Assembly (NCBI GenBank): GCA_016938015.1
Contig: JAFGVL010000023.1
Span: forward strand, 1 to 64,000
DNA: 64,000 nt
Direction of reading: 5' to 3'
Origin: Paludibacteraceae bacterium
GTDB lineage: Bacteria > Bacteroidota > Bacteroidia > Bacteroidales > Paludibacteraceae
Position numbers and translations under genes: made by a program. Of this stretch, positions 1 through 10,464 are shown piece after piece. Position 1 is the stretch's first letter; every line of letters starts with the position of its first letter. The notes beneath the pieces were generated by a model. The model did not search any database, was not told the DNA's origin, and was given only the letters and a program-made list of their open reading frames with translations.

Positions 1-1829
1 ATAATTTCATTTTCTTCCACATGATTTTTTATCAGTTTCAGAAAATCTTCGCCGTATCGTTTGGCTTTACCACCACCTACACCGGGTATGTTTTGTAATT
101 CATCCATGGTAATAGGGTAGTTGGTAGCCATTGCTTCCAACGAGGGGTCTTGAAAAATTACAAAAGGAGGCACTCCCAGTTTTTTGGAAAGGTTTTTACG
201 AAGGTCTTTAAGCATAGAAAACAATACTTCGTCTGCAGCACCACTTCCACCGCCTCTTATTGGAGCTTCGTCTTCGTCTTCTTCCTCAAAATCGTTGTCT
301 TTGGTAATCATAAACGATTGAGGTTTATCCATGTATTTTTTACCTTCGGGTGTTATCTTTAATAAGCCATAGTTTTCTATGTCTTTATCAATAAAACCGG
401 AGAGCATGGCTTGTCTGATTACGGCATGTAAAAAGCGTTCATCTTCGTCTTTATAAGCGCCAAAAAGCTCTAGTTCATCTTGTTCGTGGGACTTAATATC
501 GGCTGTTTCTTTGCCTTTTAACAAATCAACAATATGTTCTGCTTTAAATCTTTCTTTAAGCAATACAATTGCTTCTAAAACAGCACTAACAAATTCTTTT
601 CCTTCAACTTGTTTTTTTGGATTCATACAGTTATCGCAACTTCCACAATTTTCTTCGGTGTATTCTTCACCAAAGTAATGTAACAATAATTTTCTTCTAC
701 ACACAGATGATTCGGCATAAGCAGCTGTTTCTAACAGCAGTTGTTTGCCTATTTCTTGCTCGGCAATAGGTTTGCCTTGCATAAATTTTTCTAATTTTTG
801 TAAATCTTTGTTGGCATAAAAAGTTAAACAATGTCCTTCTCCGCCATCTCGTCCGGCACGTCCGGTTTCTTGGTAATAGCCCTCTAAACTTTTAGGGATA
901 TCATAGTGTATTACGTACCTCACATCGGGCTTGTCAATTCCCATGCCAAAAGCTATTGTAGCTACAATCACATCTACTTTTTCCATCAAAAAATTATCTT
1001 GATTTTCTGATCGGGTAGGGCCATCAATACCGGCATGATAAGGGAGCGCTAAAATACCATTTACCTTTAAAGTTTCGGCTAATTCTTCTACTTTTTTTCG
1101 GCTAAGGCAGTAAATAATTCCTGATTTTCCGGCTTGCGATTTGATATATTTTATTATTTCTTTATCAATGCTTTTGTTTTTAGGGCGTACTTCGTAATAA
1201 AGGTTAGCTCTATTAAAAGACGATTTAAATACCTTGGCATCTTGCATAGCCAAGTTCTTTTGGATATCGTGTTGTACTTTTGGGGTAGCAGTTGCAGTAA
1301 GTGCTACCAGAGGAGCCGTACCTATTTCGTTAATTATTGGACGTATTCTGCGGTATTCCGGTCTGAAATCATGTCCCCATTCAGAAATACAATGAGCCTC
1401 GTCTATGGCATAAAAAGAAATTTTTATGTTTTTTAAAAACTCAATATTTTCCAGTTTGGTTAACGATTCGGGAGCTACATAAAGAAGTTTGGTTTTGCCC
1501 GATAGGATATCTTCTTTTACTTGATCGATAGCTTGTTTTGATAGGGAAGAATTAATGAAATGCGCAATGCCGTCTTCTTCGCTGAAGTTGCGCATGGCAT
1601 CCACTTGGTTTTTCATCAAAGCAATGAGTGGAGATATTACTACGGCAGTACCTTCCATTATTAAAGAAGGGAGTTGGTAGCATAATGATTTTCCCCCACC
1701 GGTAGGCATAAGTACGAACGTGTCATTTCCATCCAGAATATTTTGGATAACACTTTCCTGATTGCCTTTAAAGGTATCAAAGCCAAAGTATTTTTTTAGA
1801 TGAACAGAGAGTTCTTGTTTTTTTGCCAT
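1..1829 (-). CDS. recQ: RecQ-type ATP-dependent DNA helicase (3' end beyond window edge)
   Basis: Reading the minus strand from ATG at 1829 gives MAKKQELSVHLKKYFGFDTFKGNQE..., MPTGGGKSLCYQLP, AIDEAHCISEWGHDFRPEYR, GIIYCLSRKKVEELA, ATIAFGMGIDKPDVR, QETGRAGRDG, a Cys zinc cluster and an HRDC-like C-terminus. Absent from the ORF track because it is open at the edge. Confidence 0.95.
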   Translation of the reverse strand, partial: MAKKQELSVHLKKYFGFDTFKGNQESVIQNILDGNDTFVLMPTGGGKSLCYQLPSLIMEGTAVVISPLIALMKNQVDAMRNFSEEDGIAHFINSSLSKQAIDQVKEDILSGKTKLLYVAPESLTKLENIEFLKNIKISFYAIDEAHCISEWGHDFRPEYRRIRPIINEIGTAPLVALTATATPKVQHDIQKNLAMQDAKVFKSSFNRANLYYEVRPKNKSIDKEIIKYIKSQAGKSGIIYCLSRKKVEELAETLKVNGILALPYHAGIDGPTRSENQDNFLMEKVDVIVATIAFGMGIDKPDVRYVIHYDIPKSLEGYYQETGRAGRDGGEGHCLTFYANKDLQKLEKFMQGKPIAEQEIGKQLLLETAAYAESSVCRRKLLLHYFGEEYTEENCGSCDNCMNPKKQVEGKEFVSAVLEAIVLLKERFKAEHIVDLLKGKETADIKSHEQDELELFGAYKDEDERFLHAVIRQAMLSGFIDKDIENYGLLKITPEGKKYMDKPQSFMITKDNDFEEEDEDEAPIRGGGSGAADEVLFSMLKDLRKNLSKKLGVPPFVIFQDPSLEAMATNYPITMDELQNIPGVGGGKAKRYGEDFLKLIKNHVEENEI

Positions 1830-1971
1830 GTAAGATTAGTTGCAAAAGTTAATTGTTTTTTTTGCGTTGATAGTTAAACAAATTTATAAACAAGTTTATT
1901 ATAAACCACACCATTTTCAGGTTTTTTTTAATAAAGATGTATGTTTTAAATGTATTTTTTCACTTTTTGCG

Positions 1972-3204
1972 TTATTCTGCAGAAAATCGGGTAAGATTTG
2001 CTTTCTCAATTTTACTTTTGGCTAAATTGAGGGTTATTTCAAGTTGTTGAATGTTTTTAGAAGGTGTTTCGTACATTTCGTCGGTTATTATTGTTTCAAC
2101 GATTGAACGTAAGCCTCTGGCTCCTAGTTTAAATTCGATAGCTTTATCTACAATATAATCTAACACTTCGTTATCAAAAGTAAGTGATACCCCATCCATC
2201 AAAAATAATTTGGTGTATTGCTTGATGATAGAGTTTTTTGGTTCTGTAAGAATTCTGCGTAAAGCCTCTCTATCAAGTGGATTTAAATAGGTGAGTATAG
2301 GTAACCTACCGATAATTTCGGGAATAAGTCCAAATGATTTTAAATCTTGAGGAGCAATGTATTGCAATAAATTATCTAATTCAATATGGTCGGAGTTCTT
2401 ACGGGCTCCATAGCCTACAACTCTGGTATTTAAGCGATGAGCTATTTTGCGTTCGATGCCATCAAAAGCTCCCCCACAAATAAATAAGATGTTTTGAGTG
2501 TTAACCGGAATCATTTTTTGGTCGGGGTGTTTACGCCCTCCTTGGGGAGGTACATTTACTACAGCTCCTTCTAATAGTTTTAGCAAGCCTTGTTGAACTC
2601 CTTCTCCACTTACATCTCTTGTTATAGAAGGGTTGTCGCCTTTGCGGGCTATTTTATCAATTTCGTCGATAAATACTATACCTCGTTCGGCTTCTTCTAC
2701 ATTATAATCGGCTACCTGAAGCAAGCGGGTAAGTATGCTTTCTATATCTTCGCCTACGTAGCCGGCTTCGGTAAGTATGGTAGCGTCTACAATGGTAAAA
2801 GGAACGTGTAGTTTTTTTGCAATAGTACGTGCCAGTAAGGTTTTTCCGGTACCTGTTGAACCTACTAAAATAATGTTTGATTTTTCTATCTCTACATCAT
2901 CGGCTTTGTTTTCTTGCATCAAGCGTTTGTAGTGGTTGTAAACAGCTACAGACAGGTATTTTTTTGCTTCATCTTGACCAATTACGTATTGGTCTAAATA
3001 GTTTTTAATATCTACAGGTTTGGGTAAATCTTCTTTTTTAAATTTGAATTTACCGGTGGGTTTGTGAACGGTATTTTCTTTTAAAATTTCGGCAGCAGCT
3101 TGTACACAAAGATTACAAATATTCACTCCGTCGCCGGTAATCATCAACCCCACTTCATTTCTTGTTCTACCGCAGAAGTTGCATTTTTCGCTTTGTTTTG
3201 CCAT
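1972..3204 (-). CDS. clpX: ATP-dependent Clp protease ATP-binding subunit ClpX
   Basis: N-terminal C4 zinc finger ([10 protein letters not shown]...CNLC), [11 protein letters not shown] Walker [29 protein letters not shown]. Confidence 0.97.
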   Translation of the reverse strand: MAKQSEKCNFCGRTRNEVGLMITGDGVNICNLCVQAAAEILKENTVHKPTGKFKFKKEDLPKPVDIKNYLDQYVIGQDEAKKYLSVAVYNHYKRLMQENKADDVEIEKSNIILVGSTGTGKTLLARTIAKKLHVPFTIVDATILTEAGYVGEDIESILTRLLQVADYNVEEAERGIVFIDEIDKIARKGDNPSITRDVSGEGVQQGLLKLLEGAVVNVPPQGGRKHPDQKMIPVNTQNILFICGGAFDGIERKIAHRLNTRVVGYGARKNSDHIELDNLLQYIAPQDLKSFGLIPEIIGRLPILTYLNPLDREALRRILTEPKNSIIKQYTKLFLMDGVSLTFDNEVLDYIVDKAIEFKLGARGLRSIVETIITDEMYETPSKNIQQLEITLNLAKSKIEKANLTRFSAE

Positions 3205-3228
3205 AATATTTTATTGCTGCGTGCTTTT

Positions 3229-3912
3229 TTACAATGTTTTCTTTTCTCTGAAAAGAATTTCGTCAATCATCCCGTATTCTTTTGCTTCTTGAGCAGTCAT
3301 CCAATAATCACGATCGGAGTCTTTCTCTATTTGCTCGAAAGGTTTGCCTGAGTGGTCGGAAATAATAGTGTAGAGTTCTTTTTTAAGCTTTTGTATTTCG
3401 CGTGCGGTAATTTCGATATCGGAAGCTTGTCCTTGTGCTCCTCCCATAGGTTGATGTATCATTACACGCGAGTGTTTTAATGCGGATCTTTTACCGTTTT
3501 CTCCGGCAACAAGTAATACGGCTGCCATAGAAGCGGCCATTCCGGTACAAATAGTAGCTACTTTGCTACTTATGTATTGCATGGTATCGTAAATGCCAAG
3601 CCCTGCATATACAGAACCTCCGGGAGAGTTTAGGTAAATCGAAATATCTTTTCCGGGTTCCGAAGAATCCAGAAAAAGCAGTTGTGCTTGAATTACATTG
3701 GCGGTATAATCGTCTATTTGAGTTCCCAAAAAGATAATTCTATCCATCATTAAACGAGAAAAAACATCCATTTGAGTTACATTGAGCTGACGTTCTTCCA
3801 AAATAGAAGGCGAAATGTAATTGCTAGTGATGCTTGTATATTGATCGAGCGTTAAGCCATTCATGCCTAGATGCTTGGTGGCGTATTTGCGAAATTCGTT
3901 AAGGTTGTTCAT
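3229..3912 (-). CDS. clpP: ATP-dependent Clp protease proteolytic subunit ClpP
   Basis: IYLNSPGGSVYAGLGIYDTM, GMAASMAAVLL (Ser), HSRVMIHQPMGGAQGQASDIEI (His); adjacent to clpX. Confidence 0.97.
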   Translation of the reverse strand: MNNLNEFRKYATKHLGMNGLTLDQYTSITSNYISPSILEERQLNVTQMDVFSRLMMDRIIFLGTQIDDYTANVIQAQLLFLDSSEPGKDISIYLNSPGGSVYAGLGIYDTMQYISSKVATICTGMAASMAAVLLVAGENGKRSALKHSRVMIHQPMGGAQGQASDIEITAREIQKLKKELYTIISDHSGKPFEQIEKDSDRDYWMTAQEAKEYGMIDEILFREKKTL

Positions 3913-4042
3913 GGCGTTATATTTTTGCGTTTATAAAAAAAGACTAATGATACTTGGTTGTAAAAGCAAACAAATTTATAAAAAAATAGTTTGCATTTAG
4001 TACACTATCAAAAGTCTTTTTTTTGAAAGAAGAAATTAATTA

Positions 4043-5401
4043 TTAATTTGCTTCTAACAATTTATTAAAATCTTCGATACTTATTTTAGTGGTATCCAGT
4101 TTTACGTTTTCTTTAATAACATGCACTACTTTATCGTTCATTACGCCTTCAATTATGTTTTTAATTGATTTTTCATCTTTTACCATATCTTTTACGTAAT
4201 TGTCAAGGATATCGTCGGGTACATTTGGCATGCCGTATTGAGCAAATTGCGCTTTTGCAATTTTTCGCGCATAAGCATTTACATCTTCGGTTTCAACTTG
4301 AATGTTATTTGCTTTTGCAATTTTATCTTTTATTAAATGCCATTTTAGGTCTTCAATCATTTTTGAATAATCTTCTTCTAACTTTTCAGGGATAATATCA
4401 GTGTTTGTAGCCAATACCCATCGTTTTAAAAAGCCATCGGGAAAAACCACTTTATCCAGTTTTTTGATAAACGTAGTACGAGCATCTAAAGCAAATTTAT
4501 AATCGCTGTCTGATTGCAAGTTTTGTTGAATGCTTTCTTTGATTTTAGCAATAAATTCCTCTTCCGATTTTACTTCTCCCTCGCCAAAAACTTTATCAAA
4601 CAAGCTTTGGTTAATTTCGCTTTCTTGATAGCGAGTAACTCCCGTTACTGTTAGTTGAAAATCGGCTGTTACGTTTTCGGCTTCTTCTTTTGTAATTTTC
4701 AACATCGAAGCAATTTCAGCAACATTTTCGAAGGCTTTTTTAGGATTGAAAATAATAGTATCGCCAATTTTTTTACCGATAAACAATTTTTTCTGTTTAG
4801 CGTCTTTTATGTAAGTAGGGCAAAGAACTCCGGCTTCGCCTTTAATGCCGTTTTCGTTTGTTTGTTTATCGGCAGTTAGTTCAACTAAATCTACCTTTAC
4901 AACATCTTTTTCTTCAATTTCTTCTACTTGAATATATTGACCGAAGCGTCCGGTATATTGTTTTACTTGGTTATCCACCATTTCATCGGTTAAGGTAATC
5001 TCGTAGTGTTTAACTTTGTCTTTTTTATCCAACGAAATTTCAAAATCGGGAGCAATGCCAATATCAAATTTAAATTCAAAATCTTCCAAGGCATCAAAAT
5101 CTATGGGAGCTTGCTCTGTTTCGTTAGGAAGTGGTTCGCCAAGGATATTGATATCGTTATCTTTAATATACCCGTAAATGTTTTCAGAAACAAGCTTGTT
5201 AATTTCTTCAGCCAAAACAGCTTTTCCATACATCTTTTTGACTAAACCTATAGGAACCATGCCCGGTCTGAAGCCCGGAATAGAAGCTTTTTTACGGTAA
5301 TCGCGTAAGGTTTTTTCTACTTTCTCTTCGTAATCGGCTTTGCTAACTTGTAAGGTTACAAGCGCATTTACAGCATCAATGTCTTTTCTAACAATATTCA
5401 T
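4043..5401 (-). CDS. tig: Trigger factor (peptidyl-prolyl isomerase chaperone)
   Basis: N-terminal ribosome-binding signature IPGFRPGMVPIGLVKKMYG; position upstream of clpP-clpX. Confidence 0.93.
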   Translation of the reverse strand: MNIVRKDIDAVNALVTLQVSKADYEEKVEKTLRDYRKKASIPGFRPGMVPIGLVKKMYGKAVLAEEINKLVSENIYGYIKDNDINILGEPLPNETEQAPIDFDALEDFEFKFDIGIAPDFEISLDKKDKVKHYEITLTDEMVDNQVKQYTGRFGQYIQVEEIEEKDVVKVDLVELTADKQTNENGIKGEAGVLCPTYIKDAKQKKLFIGKKIGDTIIFNPKKAFENVAEIASMLKITKEEAENVTADFQLTVTGVTRYQESEINQSLFDKVFGEGEVKSEEEFIAKIKESIQQNLQSDSDYKFALDARTTFIKKLDKVVFPDGFLKRWVLATNTDIIPEKLEEDYSKMIEDLKWHLIKDKIAKANNIQVETEDVNAYARKIAKAQFAQYGMPNVPDDILDNYVKDMVKDEKSIKNIIEGVMNDKVVHVIKENVKLDTTKISIEDFNKLLEAN

Positions 5402-5642
5402 ATTTTTTGGGTCTAAGTTTCTGATAATTTGTCTTTAACGGGCTGCAAAAGTAATGATTTTTTGATTATTCGCAAATTAAAATAGTGGCAGAGAAACACG
5501 AATTACACAAATTACACAAATTTTCACAAAAGACAGAAAATAGTTTTTTCAAAACACCCATATTTAGGCAGAAATAATAACAAAGTGAATTTTGTTGCGT
5601 TTAGCTTGTGTAATTTGTGTTCTAATTTTATTTTTGTACAGC

Positions 5643-6575
5643 ATGGAAAAACAAATACTCTCCAAATTCATAAAATCCGAAGCTCTAAAACTAGGTTTTT
5701 CGGCTTGTGGTATTGCCAAGGCCGATTACCTTGCCGATGATGCAACGTATTTGCGACAATGGCTTTCGGAGGGTAAACACGCCGGAATGAGTTATTTAGA
5801 AAGAAACCTTGAAAAGCGTACTGACCCACGACTTCTGTTTGAGAATGTACAATCGGTAATAGTTGTATTGATGAGTTATTCTCCTGAGAAATTACAAAAT
5901 CCGGCCTTGCCCCAAATTGCAAAATATGGCTATGGGAAGGATTATCATCCGATTATAAAACAAAAATTAAATTTGCTGTTGAAACAACTAAACGCTTTGC
6001 CACTAGAAAAACCGGTAAATGCCCGAAGTTTTGCCGATTCGTCCGCCGTATTGGAAAGACGTTGGGCTCAACGAGCAGGATTGGGGTGGTTAGGGAAGAA
6101 TTGCACATTGATACATCCTGATTTTGGTTCTTTTTGTTTTATAGGAGGACTAGTTGTAGATGTTGAATTGGAGTACGATACGCCAATGGATGAGCAATGC
6201 GGAAAATGTAATCTTTGCATGGAAGCTTGTCCCACCAAAGCATTAGAAGACCCTCGCCATATTAATGCTTCGAAATGCTTATCGTATCATAATTTAGAGA
6301 GCAAGGAAGATATCCCGCTTGCTTTTCACTCCCTGCTTTCCAATCGATTGTATGGCTGTGATAGTTGTCAGGATGTTTGTCCGTGGAATAAAAAAGTACC
6401 AAAAACGACCATTGAAGAGTTTAAACCGAACGAAAAAATACTTAATTTAAGTACCAGTGATTGGTTACGTATGACGGAAGAAGAATTTGCGGTAATTTTT
6501 GCAGAATCAGCCATGAAGCGAACAGGACTTAAAAAGATACAAAAAACAGCCGGTATAATTTCTAAATCGATATAA
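5643..6575 (+). CDS. queG: Epoxyqueuosine reductase
   Basis: SADSSAVLERRWAQRAGLGWLGKN-like motif and two 4Fe-4S clusters (CGKCNLCMEACPTKAL, CDSCQDVCPWNKK). Start taken at ATG 5643 rather than the longer ORF start at 5592. Confidence 0.93.
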   Translation: MEKQILSKFIKSEALKLGFSACGIAKADYLADDATYLRQWLSEGKHAGMSYLERNLEKRTDPRLLFENVQSVIVVLMSYSPEKLQNPALPQIAKYGYGKDYHPIIKQKLNLLLKQLNALPLEKPVNARSFADSSAVLERRWAQRAGLGWLGKNCTLIHPDFGSFCFIGGLVVDVELEYDTPMDEQCGKCNLCMEACPTKALEDPRHINASKCLSYHNLESKEDIPLAFHSLLSNRLYGCDSCQDVCPWNKKVPKTTIEEFKPNEKILNLSTSDWLRMTEEEFAVIFAESAMKRTGLKKIQKTAGIISKSI

Positions 6576-6593
6576 TAATAACAATCAACAGCC

Positions 6594-7118
6594 ATGAAAA
6601 CTCGTAAATTAACTTTAAAATTAGTTGTTTTATTTCTAATTCCTATTGCGTGTATTGCAGCCGAAAAAGTAGAAGTGGGCAGTAAAATTCCTTCATTTAG
6701 TTTAAAGGATCAAAACGGAATGGAATTTAATATCGATTCGGTGATAGGCAAAAATAAGTTGGTTATTTATTTTTATCCAAAAGATGATACGCCGGGGTGT
6801 ACCAAACAAGCCTGTACTTTTCGCGATCAATTCGAGGCTTTTAAGGATGAAAATGCATTGGTAATTGGCATTAGCGGACAGTCGGTTGAAAGTCATAAAG
6901 CTTTTGCCGAGAAGAATAGGCTAAGCTTTACTCTTTTAAGTGACGAAGATAATGTAGTGCGAAATTTATTTGCGGTACCAACAACTTTGGGAGTGTTGCC
7001 CGGGCGAGTTACATATATTGTTGATTTATCGGGTAAAGTGTTGTTTGTTTTTAATTCGCAAAACGAAGTTGAAAAACACGTTTCCGAAGCAATTAGGGTG
7101 TTAAAGGAGATGAAGTAA
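6594..7118 (+). CDS. Secreted/periplasmic peroxiredoxin of the BCP/AhpC-TSA family
   Basis: N-terminal signal peptide, then IPSFSLKDQNG, YFYPKDDTPGCTKQACTFRD. Confidence 0.88.
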   Translation: MKTRKLTLKLVVLFLIPIACIAAEKVEVGSKIPSFSLKDQNGMEFNIDSVIGKNKLVIYFYPKDDTPGCTKQACTFRDQFEAFKDENALVIGISGQSVESHKAFAEKNRLSFTLLSDEDNVVRNLFAVPTTLGVLPGRVTYIVDLSGKVLFVFNSQNEVEKHVSEAIRVLKEMK

Positions 7119-7129
7119 GCAGCTTTTTT

Positions 7130-9265
7130 TTACAAATTGTCTACAAAAAACGCTGTAATCTTTTCAAATAAATCTACCCTCTCTTTTCCTTGTACATTGT
7201 GTTCGTGTTTTTGGTAACGAATAAATTCTACCTTTTTACCGGCTGCTTTTGCTGCATCTAAAAAACGCTCGGTATTGATAATACGCACAACGGGGTCGAG
7301 TTCGCAATGAATCATCAGAAAATGTCCTTGTAGATTTTTAGCATAATTAGTCAGGTCATTTTCTTCGTAACCTTTAGCATTTAATTGGGGAGTTTGCATA
7401 TAGCGTTCGCCGTACATTACTTCGTAAAGTCGCCAGTCAATTACAGCACCACCGGCAACGCCTACTTTAAAGAGCTCCGGTGTTTTAGTCATTAATTGTG
7501 TACTCATAAACCCACCAAAACTCCAACCATAAACACCCATGCGTGTGCTATCTACATAGGGTAATTTTTTTAAAAAAGCTATTCCTTGCAATTGGTCTTC
7601 TAAAGGAGCTTTGCCAATGTTGCCATAAATAGCTTCTTCAAAAGCTTGTCCTCGGTTTGCAGAACCTCGCCCATCTACCGAAAAACAAATGAACCCTTCT
7701 TGTCCCATAAATAATTCCCAGCCCTTAGAACCTCCCAACCAAGTGTTTTGAACCAATTGTACGTGAGGTCCGCCGTATACATATACAATAACAGGGTATT
7801 TTTTATTCTCGTCAAAATCGACAGGAAGTGTTAGCCGATAGTACAAATCGTTCTTTTTATCGGCACATTTTATGGTTCCGAGTTTTATTTCGGGCAGTGT
7901 ATAACCGGCATATGCATTGGTAGCTAGCAGTAAATTTGTAGTAGCTTTTGAATGAATATTTATCAGATTAATACTGCGAGGAATGGTAAGTGATGAAAAA
8001 TTGTCGACAATATAATTAGCTGTTTCACTAACTAATACTTCGTGTTGTCCGCCTGTAGCACTTAGCTCTTCTATTTTGCCTGAAGCTAAATCCAAACGGT
8101 ACACATTTTTCTCCAAAGCACTATTTTTGGTAGCGCTGAAAATAAGGAAGCCTTTTTCTTTGTTATATCCGTTCAATTCCAACACATCCCAATTGCCCGA
8201 TGTAAGCGTTTGGCAGGTGCTGTCTGTTAAATTGTACCTATACAAATGATTGTGACCGGAGCGTTCGCTTTGCCAAATAAAGTTATTATTGTTGATAAAA
8301 AGAGGCGTTTTTTCCGGTTCTACATAAGTATTACTGCTTTCAGTAAAAAGCATACGGCCTTTTCCGGTTTGTATATCATATGCTTTTAGGGTACAACTGT
8401 TTTGATTCCGATTGAGCTCTGCCACAATCAGTTCTTTTTCGGTTGGAGTCCAGCAAAGATTAGTAAAATACCTGTCCAAAGGTTCTCCTGTTTTCAAGTA
8501 GATTGTTTTCCCTGTTTTTATCGAATAAATTCCGATAGTAACTTGTTCACTTTTTTCGCCTACAGCCGGATATTTTATGTTTTTAGAGCTAGGAGGTTTT
8601 TTGCTGTTATCGGTAAGAATATAATCAGCCACCAAGCTTTCGTTTTTACGGTAGAATGCTAAATAATTTCCTTGCGGACTCCAAAAAGTTCCTTTTGTAA
8701 TCCCAAATTCGTTGCGGTGAACCGCTTGCCCGTATGTACTGTTTTTCTCCCTTTTATTCGTAATTTTTAGCACTTCTTTTCCTGAAATTACCAATAATCC
8801 ATTTCCAGTAGTAAAGGCAATGTTACCTGTTTGGGAACAAAAATCTTTGTTTCTCCAATCCTTTTTCAGCTTAATAAGTTGTTGTATTTTTTTTGATGTA
8901 CAATTATAAAATACGAGTTGCTTTGGAAGACAAAAACAGAGTGTGAGATTTTTATCCGAGCAAAAAAATGGAGGAATATTTTTTTGTGGTTTAATACTAA
9001 CTGCGCTCAGGGCTTCATTTAAATCAGAAAGCGAGCAAATAAGGGTTTCTTTTTGCGTAGTTGCACACCATTCAATACAGCATGAATCACGTACAAATAG
9101 AAGTGTGTCGCCACACCATTGAAGCTGTTCGAGTGTTTTTGGCTGCTGCTTTTTATAGCCTGTTCCTCCGGGAGTAACATCATCCAGCGTAAGTTTCTTT
9201 TGTGCGATCATGGTTGGCGTGAGTAAAAGAAAAAAGAGTAAACTAAAGATAAGGATTTTTCTCAA
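7130..9265 (-). CDS. Dipeptidyl peptidase IV-like S9 serine peptidase
   Basis: Signal peptide; beta-propeller region; YVYGGPHVQLV, GVYGWSFGGFMST (nucleophile), HCELDPVV, KHEHNVQGKER. Confidence 0.92.
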   Translation of the reverse strand: MRKILIFSLLFFLLLTPTMIAQKKLTLDDVTPGGTGYKKQQPKTLEQLQWCGDTLLFVRDSCCIEWCATTQKETLICSLSDLNEALSAVSIKPQKNIPPFFCSDKNLTLCFCLPKQLVFYNCTSKKIQQLIKLKKDWRNKDFCSQTGNIAFTTGNGLLVISGKEVLKITNKREKNSTYGQAVHRNEFGITKGTFWSPQGNYLAFYRKNESLVADYILTDNSKKPPSSKNIKYPAVGEKSEQVTIGIYSIKTGKTIYLKTGEPLDRYFTNLCWTPTEKELIVAELNRNQNSCTLKAYDIQTGKGRMLFTESSNTYVEPEKTPLFINNNNFIWQSERSGHNHLYRYNLTDSTCQTLTSGNWDVLELNGYNKEKGFLIFSATKNSALEKNVYRLDLASGKIEELSATGGQHEVLVSETANYIVDNFSSLTIPRSINLINIHSKATTNLLLATNAYAGYTLPEIKLGTIKCADKKNDLYYRLTLPVDFDENKKYPVIVYVYGGPHVQLVQNTWLGGSKGWELFMGQEGFICFSVDGRGSANRGQAFEEAIYGNIGKAPLEDQLQGIAFLKKLPYVDSTRMGVYGWSFGGFMSTQLMTKTPELFKVGVAGGAVIDWRLYEVMYGERYMQTPQLNAKGYEENDLTNYAKNLQGHFLMIHCELDPVVRIINTERFLDAAKAAGKKVEFIRYQKHEHNVQGKERVDLFEKITAFFVDNL

Positions 9266-9407
9266 ATCATTTTATTTTAATAGAGATATAGATAGGCAGG
9301 ATTCAAATGTAGCTGATAAAAACAATAGTTAATTATTTTTTTGAACTCTTGAGGAAAAACTTAGTTTGAAGAGTGTTATGAGTTTTTACGAAGAATATTT
9401 AACAACC

Positions 9408-10307
9408 CTAATACTTCAGTATTACTTCATTATCTACCGTAAATCTAGCTGTAGCTCCAATCAATAATGGTACATTGCTATCAATATGCCCTGCCGGAAA
9501 GTTGAAGCAAACGGGGTAATCGTATTCGGCTACTGCGTCGGCAATTAATTCATACACCGTTTTTCCCATTAGCGGGTCTTCTTCATAGTCGGTAAACTGA
9601 CCCACTATTAAGCCATCAATACTTTCTAAAATATTACCCATTTTCAAATTGTGAATCATTCTATCTATATGGTAGGGTTTCTCTCCAATATCTTCGATAA
9701 AAAGGATTTTTTGGTATCCATCCATATCGAAATGAGTTCCACGCAAACCATATAACACCGAAAGATTTCCTCCAATAACTTCTCCTTGAACTGTTCCTTT
9801 TCTGTTTAAAGGATGAGGTGCTACTGTATAACTGGGCAATTTCCCGAAAAGAATTTGTTTGTAATTACTTAAAATAGTAGAATCGGCTGGTAGTTCAGTA
9901 ACTTGTTTGGCCATGCCTGCGTGCATCGAAACTACATCCAAATTAGTCGCAGCTGCATGCAGTACCGTTATATCACTATATCCAATAATCCATTTAGGGT
10001 TAATCTCGAACTCGGTAAAATCGATGAAATCGATAATTTGCATCAATCCATAGCCGCCACGAGTACATAAAATAGCTTTTATTTCTGGATTGTTTAAAGC
10101 CTCCTGAAAATCGGATACCCGCTGTTCTACCGTTCCGGAGTATCGGCCAAATTCACCACGAGCAAACTTGCCTACTATTGGTTGCAAACCCCATTCAAAA
10201 AGCACTTTTATTGCCCCTTCAATGTATTTTTCTTCTATATGCCCCGAAGGCGAAACCAAGGCAACTTTATCTCTAGCTTGTAAAAAAGGTGGTATCATTG
10301 TGTTCAT
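9408..10307 (-). CDS. LD-carboxypeptidase (peptidase S66 / LdcA-like)
   Basis: ALVSPSGHIEE, ILCTRGGYGLMQIID, IIGYSDITVLHAA, GGNLSVLYGL, FIEDIGEKPYHIDRM. Confidence 0.93.
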   Translation of the reverse strand: MNTMIPPFLQARDKVALVSPSGHIEEKYIEGAIKVLFEWGLQPIVGKFARGEFGRYSGTVEQRVSDFQEALNNPEIKAILCTRGGYGLMQIIDFIDFTEFEINPKWIIGYSDITVLHAAATNLDVVSMHAGMAKQVTELPADSTILSNYKQILFGKLPSYTVAPHPLNRKGTVQGEVIGGNLSVLYGLRGTHFDMDGYQKILFIEDIGEKPYHIDRMIHNLKMGNILESIDGLIVGQFTDYEEDPLMGKTVYELIADAVAEYDYPVCFNFPAGHIDSNVPLLIGATARFTVDNEVILKY

Positions 10308-10380
10308 GTTTTAATGCCTTGCAAAAGTATAAAAACCGACAGAATAACAAGCTCTATGTAAAAAGAATTCGCAAACATTC

Positions 10381-10410
10381 TTGCTTATCTGTTTGAAATT
10401 GATATTTTTG
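10381..10410 (+). promoter_or_regulatory. Putative Bacteroidota housekeeping promoter upstream of the 10465 gene
   Basis: TTG at 10381, 19-nt spacer, TATTTTTG at 10403-10410, matching the established TTTG/TTG-N19-21-TAnnTTTG consensus. Confidence 0.45.
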
Positions 10411-10464
10411 TTTGCATTAAACTATTAAAAGGCATGCCTATGTCTTTAAATTTATAGAGTTGGA

